Of a stretch of DNA of 64,000 nucleotides, positions 16,837 through 24,879 are shown piece by piece. The notes under the pieces were generated by a model, which made no database searches, had not been told where the DNA came from, and worked only from the letters and a program-made list of their open reading frames with translations. The translations under genes were made by a program, and so were the position numbers. Position 1 is the first letter of the stretch; the number at the start of each line of letters is the position of its first letter. Source of the DNA: Falsiruegeria mediterranea M17 (lineage in GTDB: Bacteria > Pseudomonadota > Alphaproteobacteria > Rhodobacterales > Rhodobacteraceae); assembly GCF_900302455.1 (NCBI RefSeq), contig NZ_ONZG01000004.1, positions 372,001-436,000 on the forward strand, written 5' to 3'.

Positions 16837-18495
16837 ATGGAAGCAGATTTTGTCATCGTAGGGGCCGGGTCCGCCGGCTGTGCCATGGCCTATCGTCTGA
16901 GCGAGGCAGGGGCCTCGGTGCTGGTGATCGAACATGGCGGCACCGATGCGGGGCCGTTCATCCAGATGCCTGCGGCGCTGAGCTATCCGATGAACATGTC
17001 GCGGTATGACTGGGGCTATCAGTCCGAGCCTGAGCCGCATCTGGATGGTCGCCGTCTGGCCTGTCCGCGCGGCAAGGTGATCGGCGGTTCGTCCTCGATC
17101 AACGGCATGGTCTATGTGCGCGGTCATGCGATGGATTTCGACCATTGGTCCGAAATGGGCGCTGATGGCTGGTCTTATGCAGACGTGCTACCCTACTACA
17201 AACGGATGGAGACCTGGCACGACGGCGGCCACGGTGGCGACCCGACCTGGCGGGGCACCGATGGCCCGCTGCATGTGACACGTGGACCTCGTTCAAACCC
17301 GCTGTTCAAGGCCTTTGTCGATGCGGGTCAGCAGGCCGGATATGAGGTCACCGGCGATTACAACGGTGAGAAACAAGAGGGCTTTGGCCCGATGGAGCAG
17401 ACGGTTTACAAAGGCCGTCGCTGGTCCGCCGCCAATGCTTATCTGCGACCCGCTTTGAAACGCCCGAACTGTGATCTGGTCAATGGGCTGGCGTCGCGCG
17501 TTGTGATGGAAGAGGGGCGCGCCACCGGCGTCGAGATCATCAAGGGCGGCAAAAAACAGATTATCCGCGCCCGGCGCGAGGTGGTTCTGGCAGCCTCGTC
17601 GATCAACTCGCCCAAGCTGCTCATGCTGTCGGGCATCGGCGCGGGTGCGCATCTGGCCGAGCATGGTATCGACGTCGTAGCCGATCGCCCCAGTGTCGGC
17701 GCGAACCTGCAGGACCATCTGGAGCTTTACATCCAGCAGGCCGCGACACAGCCGATCACGCTCTACAAGCATTGGAACTTGATCTCCAAAGGGGCGATTG
17801 GGGCGCAGTGGTTGTTTACAAAAACCGGTCTGGGCGCCTCGAACCAGTTCGAAAGCGCGGCCTTCATCCGCTCGCAGGCAGGCGTGCAATATCCGGACAT
17901 TCAGTATCACTTCCTGCCGATGGCGGTGCGCTATGACGGGCAGGCGGCGGCTGAGGGGCACGGGTTTCAGGCACACGTTGGCCCGATGCGGTCCAAGTCG
18001 CGTGGCGCGGTCACCCTGCGGTCGAACCGGGCCGAGGATGCGCCCAAAATTTTGTTCAACTACATGAGCCACGAGGATGACTGGGCCGATTTCCGCACCT
18101 GTATCCGCCTTACGCGTGAGATTTTTGGGCAAGAGGCGTTCGCACCCTTTGCTGGGCATGAAATCCAGCCGGGCGATGCCCTGCAAAGCGATGACGAGCT
18201 GAACGGGTTCATCAAGGAGCACGTCGAGAGTGCCTATCACCCCTGCGGCACATGCCGGATGGGGCGCGCGGATGACGCCAATGCGGTTGTCGATCCTGAG
18301 GGTCGGGTGATCGGCGTCGACGGCCTGCGCGTTGCAGACAGCTCGATCTTTCCACGCATCACCAACGGCAACCTCAACGCGCCGTCGATCATGGTGGGCG
18401 AGAAAATGTCGGATCACTTGCTGGGGCGTGACGCGCTGGCGCGGGCAAATGATGCGCCCTGGATCAACCCGAATTGGGAAACCGCACAACGGTGA
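16837..18495 (+). CDS. betA: Choline dehydrogenase
   Basis: A 552-residue GMC-family flavoprotein that oxidises choline to betaine aldehyde and can carry it on to glycine betaine. The N-terminus has the FAD-binding [17 protein letters not shown], the first GMC signature lies around [18 protein letters not shown], and the C-terminus has the conserved [10 protein letters not shown] with the catalytic His and a matching Asn in TNGNLNAPS. Length is normal. It lies 97 bases after betC. No betaine-aldehyde dehydrogenase (betB) adjoins, unlike the betICBA order known in rhizobia. Confidence 0.95.
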   Translation: MEADFVIVGAGSAGCAMAYRLSEAGASVLVIEHGGTDAGPFIQMPAALSYPMNMSRYDWGYQSEPEPHLDGRRLACPRGKVIGGSSSINGMVYVRGHAMDFDHWSEMGADGWSYADVLPYYKRMETWHDGGHGGDPTWRGTDGPLHVTRGPRSNPLFKAFVDAGQQAGYEVTGDYNGEKQEGFGPMEQTVYKGRRWSAANAYLRPALKRPNCDLVNGLASRVVMEEGRATGVEIIKGGKKQIIRARREVVLAASSINSPKLLMLSGIGAGAHLAEHGIDVVADRPSVGANLQDHLELYIQQAATQPITLYKHWNLISKGAIGAQWLFTKTGLGASNQFESAAFIRSQAGVQYPDIQYHFLPMAVRYDGQAAAEGHGFQAHVGPMRSKSRGAVTLRSNRAEDAPKILFNYMSHEDDWADFRTCIRLTREIFGQEAFAPFAGHEIQPGDALQSDDELNGFIKEHVESAYHPCGTCRMGRADDANAVVDPEGRVIGVDGLRVADSSIFPRITNGNLNAPSIMVGEKMSDHLLGRDALARANDAPWINPNWETAQR

Positions 18496-18532
18496 CGAAA
18501 GGACGTTAACCTTTCTTAACAGCGCCTGTTGA

Positions 18533-18554
18533 ATGCGCCCATCCGGGGGCGCAT
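18533..18554 (+). other. Stem-loop just upstream of the nuclease start
   Basis: ATGCGCCC (18533-18540) pairs perfectly with GGGCGCAT (18547-18554) around a six-base loop. It ends nine bases before the ATG of the secreted nuclease and has no T-tract. It may cap the betA transcript or affect translation of the nuclease. Confidence 0.4.
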
Positions 18555-18563
18555 ATCAGGATC

Positions 18564-19211
18564 ATGTTAAGAATTTGTTTCGCCTTTGTTCTGGCCGCCT
18601 TTCCGGTGGTCGCATCCGCTGACCTGTCCGGTCCTGTCCGGGTGATTGATACCGACACATGGGACGTTGGCGGCACCCGAGTGCGTTTGCATGGCATTGA
18701 CGCGCCCGAGTTTGACCAGACCTGCACCCGCTCCTCGGGGCAGGGATGGGACTGCGGGGCCTGGGCGACGCAGCAGGTGCGCGGCCTCTATGATGGGCAT
18801 ACAGCGCAATGCGCGCGTATCACCCAAGATCGCTACGGCCGCACGGTCGCACGCTGTAAGGTTCAGGGCCGCGATGTCGGGCAGGCACTGGTGTCGCAAG
18901 GGCTGGCCTTTGCTTTTCGCAAGTATTCGACGGACTACGTCGGCGCCGAAAACCGCGCCAAGTTGGCGGCGGCGGGGCTGCATGCCGCGCGCGTTGCGCT
19001 GCCCTGGGATCATCGCGCCGCCAAGCGAACGGCAGATTCTCCCGCGAACTGTCAGATCAAGGGCAATATCTCGGCCAAGGGAGAGCGGATTTTCCATCGC
19101 CCCGGCCAACCGCATTACAGCCGCACACGGATCAGCACGGCCAAAGGTGAACGGTGGTTCTGCACCGCTGATGAAGCGCGGCGCGCAGGTTGGCGCGCGG
19201 CCAAAAATTAG
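18564..19211 (+). CDS. Secreted thermonuclease-like (SNase) protein
   Basis: A 215-residue exported nuclease-fold protein. Residues 1-19 form a signal peptide (RICFAFVLAAFPVVASA). The SNase domain spans about 22-150: VRVIDTDTWDVGGTRVRLHGIDAPE contains the metal-binding Asp and first catalytic Arg, and DRYGRTVARC contains the second catalytic Arg. Extra cysteines suggest disulfide stabilisation. The last 60 residues (NCQIKGNISAKGERIFH, then KGERWFCTADEARRAGWR) resemble the C-terminal extension seen in many roseobacter SNase proteins. It probably degrades extracellular or periplasmic nucleic acid. It stands alone. Confidence 0.85.
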   Translation: MLRICFAFVLAAFPVVASADLSGPVRVIDTDTWDVGGTRVRLHGIDAPEFDQTCTRSSGQGWDCGAWATQQVRGLYDGHTAQCARITQDRYGRTVARCKVQGRDVGQALVSQGLAFAFRKYSTDYVGAENRAKLAAAGLHAARVALPWDHRAAKRTADSPANCQIKGNISAKGERIFHRPGQPHYSRTRISTAKGERWFCTADEARRAGWRAAKN

Positions 19212-19240
19212 TCTCGAAAAGATGGGTTTTCTACGCGCAT

Positions 19241-19254
19241 TTGATCCGGGTCAA
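19241..19254. promoter_or_regulatory. FNR-type box upstream of the YdcH-like gene
   Basis: TTGAT-CCGG-GTCAA fits the FNR/FnrL consensus TTGAT-N4-ATCAA with one change. It lies 60 bases before the start of the YdcH-like gene, a distance suited to an activator at about -40. The same 14 bases recur at 61986-61999 before nnrU. The match is seen; oxygen control is inferred. Confidence 0.6.
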
Positions 19255-19313
19255 AGTGGCGTCGGGTGGCGTTGACGTAGGCTCTGTTCGAACCGGAAAA
19301 AAGGAGCGAACAG

Positions 19314-19553
19314 ATGTCTCACACCCCGCATGAATTGGCCGAGGAATTTCCCGACAAGATCGACGCCATGAGCGCGCTGAAACAGTCGGACGCGCATTTC
19401 GCCCGGCTTGCGGATGAGTATCACGAGATCAACCGCGCTGTGCACCGTGCCGAGACCAACATCGAGCCGCTTGAGGAGTTGGCCGAGGTGGATCTGCGCA
19501 AGAAGCGCGCTGCTCTCAAGGACGAGATTTGGGGTATCCTATCCAAGGCCTGA
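19314..19553 (+). CDS. YdcH-like DUF465 small protein
   Basis: A 79-residue helical protein of the DUF465/YdcH family. The core HELAEEFPDKIDAM, then FARLADEYHEINRAVHRAE and LRKKRAALKDEIW, forms two long helices, as is typical. The function of the family is unknown. GGAGCG precedes ATG 19314. An FNR-type box lies upstream and a strong terminator directly downstream, so it is a single-gene unit, perhaps induced at low oxygen. Confidence 0.85.
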   Translation: MSHTPHELAEEFPDKIDAMSALKQSDAHFARLADEYHEINRAVHRAETNIEPLEELAEVDLRKKRAALKDEIWGILSKA

Positions 19554-19573
19554 ATCTAGGCCGAGAAGAACAG

Positions 19574-19597
19574 AGGGGCGCTTGAGCGCCCCTTTTT
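19574..19597 (+). terminator. Intrinsic terminator after the YdcH-like gene
   Basis: AGGGGCGC (19574-19581) pairs with GCGCCCCT (19586-19593) around TTGA, followed by a run of T. It ends just before the stop of the convergent desaturase gene. Confidence 0.9.
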
Positions 19598-19601
19598 CAT
19601 G

Positions 19602-20633
19602 TCAGTCGGTCAGAGCACGGGCCTGCGCAAAAGACAGCAGGCGACGCGAGTTTTCGTCCCACAGATGCAGGCGTGCGCTATTCAGGCTCTCACGAATGGT
19701 CATGCGGTTGGCCTGGGCCAGAACGTTGTGATCCCGCAGCACTTCAGGCAGGCGGTAGAACGGGATGCGACTATACAGGTGATGCACGTGGTGAATGCCG
19801 ATGTTGGCGCTCAGCCATTGCAACACGGGCGGCAGGATATAGTGCGAGCTGCCGTGCAGAGCGGCATCATGCAACTGCCAGTCCTCGTCCGTGTCCCAAT
19901 GGGCGGTTTCAAACTGGTGCTGCACATAAAACAGCCACATGCCCGCAGTGGCCGCCAGCAGGGTGCTAGGCACAAAGATCAGCAGGATGGGCGCCCATCC
20001 ACCGAAATACCAGATCACTGCAAGAGCCGAGACAATGGCCACATTGGTGCACATGGCGCTGACCCAATATTTGGCCTGATGCGTGAACCCCAGGGGCAGG
20101 CGGTTTTGCAGAAAGAACAGGTAGCCAGGACCAAAGCCAAACAGCACGATGGGGTTGCGATAAAGCCGATACATCATCTGGCTCATAGGGCTCATCTCGC
20201 GGTATTCCGCGACCGTGGCTGTGTGGATGTCGCCAATTCCGCGCCGCGCCAGGTTGCCGGCACCGCTGTGATGGATCGAATGTGATCGCTTCCAGACGTC
20301 ATAGGGTGTCAGGGTCAACACGCCCAGGATGCGCCCGAGCCAATCGTTGAGGGTGCGGTTCTCAAAAAACGCGCCATGGCCGCAATCGTGCTGGATAGTG
20401 AACAGCCGCAGCAGAAACGCGGCGTTGATCAGCGAGAGGACAACCGCCAGACCATAGCTGACGGACAAGGCCCACCAAGCGAGTGCCCATAGCACCACAA
20501 AAGGAACTGCAGTCACCGCCAGCTCGAACCAGCTGCGGCCTGCATTGGGGGTGCGATACTGCGAGAGGACCTTGATCCAGTCTCTTGCGGCTCGGATTTC
20601 GGGCTGCGGCCGCGAAGAGGATGTGTCGAACAT
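19602..20633 (-). CDS. Membrane fatty acid desaturase
   Basis: A 343-residue integral-membrane di-iron desaturase of the FA_desaturase family. The three histidine boxes are present: HDCGHGAFF (H-x3-H), HSIHHSGAGN (H-x2-HH) and HHVHHLYSRIP (H-x2-HH). Hydrophobic pairs lie before the first box (VPFVVLWALAWWALSVSYGL) and in the middle (residues about 190-250). Members introduce double bonds into membrane acyl chains, often at the delta-12 position or on related lipids; position specificity cannot be read from the sequence. It is encoded next to pccR, a regulator that senses short-chain acyl-CoA, but the two are separated by 132 bases and probably have separate promoters. Confidence 0.9.
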   Translation of the reverse strand: MFDTSSSRPQPEIRAARDWIKVLSQYRTPNAGRSWFELAVTAVPFVVLWALAWWALSVSYGLAVVLSLINAAFLLRLFTIQHDCGHGAFFENRTLNDWLGRILGVLTLTPYDVWKRSHSIHHSGAGNLARRGIGDIHTATVAEYREMSPMSQMMYRLYRNPIVLFGFGPGYLFFLQNRLPLGFTHQAKYWVSAMCTNVAIVSALAVIWYFGGWAPILLIFVPSTLLAATAGMWLFYVQHQFETAHWDTDEDWQLHDAALHGSSHYILPPVLQWLSANIGIHHVHHLYSRIPFYRLPEVLRDHNVLAQANRMTIRESLNSARLHLWDENSRRLLSFAQARALTD

Positions 20634-20765
20634 TCGCCTGCTTTTCTGAGTCGTTTGCTCGCTCTTATAGGATTGTGTGGGTTTCGCAAACGTAACTTGA
20701 CGTGAAGTTAGGAAATGACCGGATTCCGCGTCAATTTGTACGCTTTTGGCGGTGGCAAGGGGCGG

Positions 20766-22166
20766 TCAGTTCACCTCATAGGGCAGCGTGCCGCGTTCAT
20801 TGGCGTTGATTGTCAGGCGGCGTTCCAATGGCGGGACCGAGCGCTGGTGGCAGTGTTTCCGTTCGCAGATGCGGCACGAGATACCAATAGGTTCATAGGC
20901 ACTGGCGTTGGTGACATCCATGTTGTCGGCATAGACCAGCGCGTCGGCATGGCGCACCTCGCACCCAAGCGCGATGGCATAGCGGCGCACCGGCGCGCCG
21001 AAAGATCCGCCGGGTTTCGACACATCGCGGGCCAGCGAGATATAGCGCACGCCGTCTGGCGTTTCGGCCAGCTGACGCAGGAAATGCCCTGGCGTTTCAA
21101 AGGCACGGTGCACGTTCCACAGCGGGCAGGCGCCGCCAAAGCGGGCGAATTGCAGTCGCGTGGCCGAGTGGCGCTTGGTGATGGTGCCGGCCTGATCGAC
21201 GCGGACAAAGAAGAATGGGATGCCCTTGGCACCGGGGCGTTGCATCGTCGACAGGCGGTGTGCGACCTGTTCGATAGAAGCGCCAAAGCGCGCACTCAGC
21301 AGTTCCAGATCGTGGCGGCAATCCCGTGCGGCAGCAAGAAAGGTGCCATAGGGCATCAGGGCGGCCCCGGCAAAGTAGTTGGCCAGTCCGATCTTGGCGA
21401 TCGACCGCGCCTCTTCACTGTGAAAACGGGCGAAATCCAGTGTTGCCTCTAACAGCTTGTCCTGACTGACGAGCGCCACCTGCAACAGCATCTGAAAGAC
21501 TTGTGTTTGTGGCGACGAGCGCGAGGACAGGTGCAAGACCCGCGCATTTGCGTCAAAACTGCGCAAAGCCTCGATATCCGTGAGTTTCACTTGAATACCG
21601 CGCGCCGACAGGCTGCCCAAGGCAGCCGTGCGCACGTCACCGGGGTCGTTGGCCTGGGTCGAGAACCGCTCCGCCGCATGGTCTACGGCATCGATGTAGT
21701 TGTCGCAGTAGTGAAAGAAATCCCGCACCTCTTCCCACGGGCTGGCCTGAATACGGGCATCTTCGCGACCCAGAGCTTCGTCCAGTGAAGCCAGCCGTTC
21801 GTGGGTCTGGCGATAGCTTTTGTGCAATTCGATAAAGGCGCGCGCCAGCGCAGGGGCGTTTGATGCGGTCAGGCGTAAGTCAGCGAGCGGCGGCATGGTA
21901 TCGGCAAAGATCGGGTCGGCCAGCGCCTCGCGCATGTCACTGACCAGCCGTTCGCTGTCGCCAGTGCTCAGTTCGGTCACGTCCAGCCCAAACTCTTGCG
22001 CCAGCGCCAGAACAACCGTGGTCGACACCGGTCGGTTGTTGTTTTCCATCTGGTTGAGATAGGGGAGAGACACCCCCAGCTTGGCAGCAAAATCCTTTTG
22101 CGTCAGTGTCAGGCGGGTGCGGATCTCGCGCAGTTTGGCGCCAGCATAGAGTTTTTGGGTGGCCAT
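20766..22166 (-). CDS. pccR: Short-chain fatty acyl-CoA regulator PccR (ScfR family)
   Basis: A 466-residue regulator starting at ATG 22166 (MATQKLYAGAKL); a TTG in frame at 22190 would add eight residues but lies within the operator. It has an N-terminal XRE helix-turn-helix (about residues 8-65, TQKDFAAKLGVSLPYLNQMENN), a central IrrE/DUF955-like region and a C-terminal DUF2083-type region with cysteines near 431, 434 and 439 (CRICERKHC). This is the architecture of ScfR proteins; PccR in Rhodobacter sphaeroides controls pccB in response to propionyl-CoA metabolism. pccB lies 2.7 kb away here, and TTTGCAAA-type sites occur upstream of both genes. Confidence 0.9.
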   Translation of the reverse strand: MATQKLYAGAKLREIRTRLTLTQKDFAAKLGVSLPYLNQMENNNRPVSTTVVLALAQEFGLDVTELSTGDSERLVSDMREALADPIFADTMPPLADLRLTASNAPALARAFIELHKSYRQTHERLASLDEALGREDARIQASPWEEVRDFFHYCDNYIDAVDHAAERFSTQANDPGDVRTAALGSLSARGIQVKLTDIEALRSFDANARVLHLSSRSSPQTQVFQMLLQVALVSQDKLLEATLDFARFHSEEARSIAKIGLANYFAGAALMPYGTFLAAARDCRHDLELLSARFGASIEQVAHRLSTMQRPGAKGIPFFFVRVDQAGTITKRHSATRLQFARFGGACPLWNVHRAFETPGHFLRQLAETPDGVRYISLARDVSKPGGSFGAPVRRYAIALGCEVRHADALVYADNMDVTNASAYEPIGISCRICERKHCHQRSVPPLERRLTINANERGTLPYEVN

Positions 22167-22186
22167 GGATGGGTGCCTGAATCTTT

Positions 22187-22221
22187 GCAAGTTTACTTAT
22201 TGCTCAGGTTACATTTGCAAA
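22187..22221. promoter_or_regulatory. Candidate PccR sites in the pccR promoter
   Basis: GCAAGTTTAC (22187-22196) and TTTGCAAA (22214-22221) lie 21-55 bases upstream of the pccR start. They resemble the TTTGCAAA-N4-TTTGCAAA motif reported for PccR and the GCAAATTTGC copies before pccB. Their position over the promoter suits autoregulation. Confidence 0.6.
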
Positions 22222-22236
22222 GCTAGGCGGGCAACC

Positions 22237-22524
22237 CTAGGCCCGCTGGCCATCCCGGAAAACTTGCCGCCATTCCAGGACGCTGACGCTTTTGCGCAGG
22301 CCGGTGGGCCAGAAGGGATCCTGCTCGACCAGCGATTGGACTTCGGGGGCGCTGTCCGCCTCGACCAGCCACATGCCGCCTTGCCCATCCTGGCCGTCAA
22401 ACAAGGGTCCGGCTCCGATCATCTTGGGGCCAAGCGTGGCGAGGAATACCAGATGATCAGCCATGTATTCTTGCCGCAGGTGTTCTTTCCCTGAATTGTC
22501 CTGGAAGGTGACGCAATAGAGCAT
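22237..22524 (-). CDS. YciI-like protein
   Basis: A 95-residue YciI-fold protein. The core LYCVTFQDNSGKEHLRQEYMADHL and the acidic/His positions of the dimeric ferredoxin-like fold are present, with the end PFWPTGLRKSVSVLEWRQVF. Family members have putative catalytic His-Asp pairs; function is mostly unknown. It is divergent from a LysR regulator with a strong inverted repeat between the two genes, so it may be that regulator's target. Confidence 0.85.
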   Translation of the reverse strand: MLYCVTFQDNSGKEHLRQEYMADHLVFLATLGPKMIGAGPLFDGQDGQGGMWLVEADSAPEVQSLVEQDPFWPTGLRKSVSVLEWRQVFRDGQRA

Positions 22525-22592
22525 GTTCGTGTCCTTTCTGATTGAATGGGGTCAGATTGGCGTGCTGCAAGGTTGCTGCAAAGGGTGGAAAA

Positions 22593-22611
22593 TTGCACTC
22601 CTGTAGTGCAA
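22593..22611. promoter_or_regulatory. Inverted repeat ahead of the LysR gene
   Basis: TTGCACT-CCTGT-AGTGCAA is a perfect 7-base inverted repeat that ends ten bases before the LysR start. It has the T-N11-A core expected for LysR-type sites and could control both the regulator and the divergent yciI-like gene. Confidence 0.6.
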
Positions 22612-22621
22612 GATTGCAGTC

Positions 22622-23470
22622 ATGAACTGGGACGATATGCAATTTCTCTTGGCCGTTGCGCAGGCCGGCAGCCTCAAAGGTGCGGCCCGACAGTTGGGCG
22701 TGGACAAAACCACTGTCTCGCGCCGTCTGCGTGCCATGGAACGGGGTCTTGGGCAAGCTGTGGTCGAGGTCAACGGGACGGGCCTTGGCCTGACCACATT
22801 CGGTCGCTCACTGCATCGACACGCCGAGGTCATGAGGGATGAGATGCAGGCTGTGAACGCTCTCACACAGGCCGGGTCAGAGGTTCAATTGGGAACCGTG
22901 CGGCTGACATCGGTGCCTTTGGTCATAAATCACATTCTGCTGCCTGCCTTGACCGACATGCAAGCGACGTCGAGGGGCCTGCAATTGGAGTTGATCTCGG
23001 AGGCGCGGGACCTGAGCCTTTTGCGGGGGGAGGCCGATGTTGCGCTGCGTCTTGCCCGGCCCACCGAAGGGGGGCAAAGCGTTTTGGCTCGCAAGTTGGG
23101 AGAGCTGGAGTATGCCGCATACGCAAGCCCGAGGGCCATGAACGGTTCCTGGATCGGGTATGAGCCGCGCATGCAGTATCTGTCACATGCCGAGGTGATT
23201 GCAAAAGCAGCCGCGATAGACGGCGCATGTCCGGTCCTGGTCAACGATGCCGAAACGCTGTTTCAGATGGTCTGCGCCGGGCATGGCCGAACCCTTTTGC
23301 CTCGGATCATCGGGGCGAGTGATGCGAGGTTGGTCGAGGTTCCCTTTGCCCATGGCACCCTCCCCAAGCGAGAGGTGTGGCTGATGGTCCGTAAAGAGCT
23401 GCGGGATCTGGAACGCATCCGGCTGGTTGTGGCCTGGTTGGATCGCGTGTTTTCCGACCTCAGCTCATAG
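22622..23470 (+). CDS. LysR-family transcriptional regulator
   Basis: A 282-residue LysR regulator. The helix-turn-helix is MQFLLAVAQAGSLKGAARQL, then VDKTTVSRRLRAMERGLG; the VDKTTVSRRL pattern is typical of the subgroup with short effector domains. Its effector is unknown. It is divergent from the YciI-like gene, and its end overlaps the convergent Bcr/CflA exporter gene by six bases. A perfect inverted repeat just upstream is its likely site. Confidence 0.85.
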   Translation: MNWDDMQFLLAVAQAGSLKGAARQLGVDKTTVSRRLRAMERGLGQAVVEVNGTGLGLTTFGRSLHRHAEVMRDEMQAVNALTQAGSEVQLGTVRLTSVPLVINHILLPALTDMQATSRGLQLELISEARDLSLLRGEADVALRLARPTEGGQSVLARKLGELEYAAYASPRAMNGSWIGYEPRMQYLSHAEVIAKAAAIDGACPVLVNDAETLFQMVCAGHGRTLLPRIIGASDARLVEVPFAHGTLPKREVWLMVRKELRDLERIRLVVAWLDRVFSDLSS

Positions 23471-24694
23471 GCCCAACTGCCGTTCACGCCAGATCACAAC
23501 CAGGATCGCCAGAACGCCCAGGACGCTGGTAATCAGCATGATCCACAGCAGCGGCAGCGCCCCGGTTTCCGGCGTCAGCAGGAACCCGGCAAGCGCGCTG
23601 AGTGCTGCGCCGCCGCCCAGCATAATGGCGCCGTTCAGGCCGGATGCCGTGCCAGCCAAATGCACCCGCACCGACAAGGCGCCCGCAGTGGCATTGGGGA
23701 TGGCCATGCCGTTGCCCAGGCCCACAAACGTCATGAAGCCAAAGAAGCTCAACGCAGATCCAAGCCCAAGGATCATCACGACCAGGGACAGCGCCACGCC
23801 TATGGCGTTCAGCCAGCAGCCCCACATGACCATCCGGTTTACGCCATAGCGCATGGAATAGCGTCCGCTGATGAAGTTTCCAAAGAAGTAGCCGATCGCA
23901 GGCGCGCCGAAATAGAACCCCATCTCGGCCGGGTTCATCCCGAACACCTCGGTGCCCACAAAGGGCGCGCCACCCAGATAGGCAAAGAACGCGCCCGAGC
24001 AGAAGCCGGAGGCCAACGAGTAACCCCAAAACCGGGGCGAAGTCAGCAGCTCGGGGTATTCGCGGAACTGGGCGATCAGCGTCTTGCCGCTTTTCAGGGC
24101 GGTTTCGCCAAAGTCCACGTAGATCAGTATGATTGCCAATGCGCCCAGCAGGAACAACAGCCAGAAGTTTGCTTGCCAGCCGAATGTTTCATCCAGCAAT
24201 CCGCCAATGGCCGGGCCGACCATCGGAACCACGGCCATGCCCATGGTGACATATCCCAGCATCGATGCCGCTTGATCCTGTTCGTACATATCACGCACGG
24301 CGGCGCGGCTCAGGACGATGCCAACAGCGATCACGGCCTGACACATTCGGAAGACAAGAAAGATCTCGGCCGTTGGGGCAAAGATTGTGCCGAGCGTGGC
24401 CAGAAGGAACAGTGCGAGCCCCCATAGGATGACAGGCCGACGTCCCGCTTTATCCGCGATGGGGCCAATCACAACCTGAAGTGCCGCGTTCACGGCCAGG
24501 TACAAGGCGACCGACAGCTGCATCAGGCGATAGTCCGTCTGAAAATGCTCGGTCATGTTCGGCAGGCTGGGCAGGAAAACGTTCATACCCAAAGCCGACA
24601 GCCCTGACAGCAGGATCAGCGTGGTGATGGTGGGCGGTGTGCGCCCCGACCGAGATGGCGTCTTGGATTGAGACTCAGGTTGCATGCTTCGCAT
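23465..24694 (-). CDS. Bcr/CflA-type MFS multidrug exporter
   Basis: A 409-residue twelve-helix MFS transporter. The N-terminal LSGLSALGMNVFLPSLPNMTEHF and DKAGRRPVILWG (MFS signature loop 2-3) match the Bcr/CflA drug exporter family, which expels bicyclomycin, chloramphenicol or amino-acid-like compounds by proton antiport. AGGA lies five bases before ATG 24694. It is convergent with the LysR gene and divergent from pccB; the 185-base gap to pccB holds the PccR operator candidates. No link to propionyl-CoA metabolism is implied. Confidence 0.85.
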   Translation of the reverse strand: MRSMQPESQSKTPSRSGRTPPTITTLILLSGLSALGMNVFLPSLPNMTEHFQTDYRLMQLSVALYLAVNAALQVVIGPIADKAGRRPVILWGLALFLLATLGTIFAPTAEIFLVFRMCQAVIAVGIVLSRAAVRDMYEQDQAASMLGYVTMGMAVVPMVGPAIGGLLDETFGWQANFWLLFLLGALAIILIYVDFGETALKSGKTLIAQFREYPELLTSPRFWGYSLASGFCSGAFFAYLGGAPFVGTEVFGMNPAEMGFYFGAPAIGYFFGNFISGRYSMRYGVNRMVMWGCWLNAIGVALSLVVMILGLGSALSFFGFMTFVGLGNGMAIPNATAGALSVRVHLAGTASGLNGAIMLGGGAALSALAGFLLTPETGALPLLWIMLITSVLGVLAILVVIWRERQLGL

Positions 24695-24749
24695 CTATTC
24701 CTGTCACGCGGAAAGGTCCACGGGGGACGTCGCGTTGACATGACAATTA

Positions 24750-24799
24750 GCAAATTTGCATTTCGCATGAGTTGGCGTTCTTGGGCTTTGCAAATTTGC
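24750..24799. promoter_or_regulatory. Candidate PccR operators upstream of pccB
   Basis: The 10-base palindrome GCAAATTTGC occurs twice, at 24750-24759 and 24790-24799, exactly 40 bases apart (about four helical turns). The second is preceded by TTT to give TTTGCAAATTTGCG. PccR of Rhodobacter sphaeroides was linked to TTTGCAAA-type repeats before pccB. The sites lie 81-130 bases before the pccB start. Confidence 0.7.
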
Positions 24800-24879
24800 G
24801 GAATATTCCTTTGGTTCGTGCTGCGCACTCTATATGGTCCGGCAAAATTGTACATAGGACCATCGCGAGGACAACCGCC

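Noticed and set aside
20653-20691. GTTTGC and GCAAAC half-sites in the desaturase promoter as a PccR site
   Set aside because: They are single half-sites 27 bases apart and do not form the GCAAATTTGC-type palindrome.
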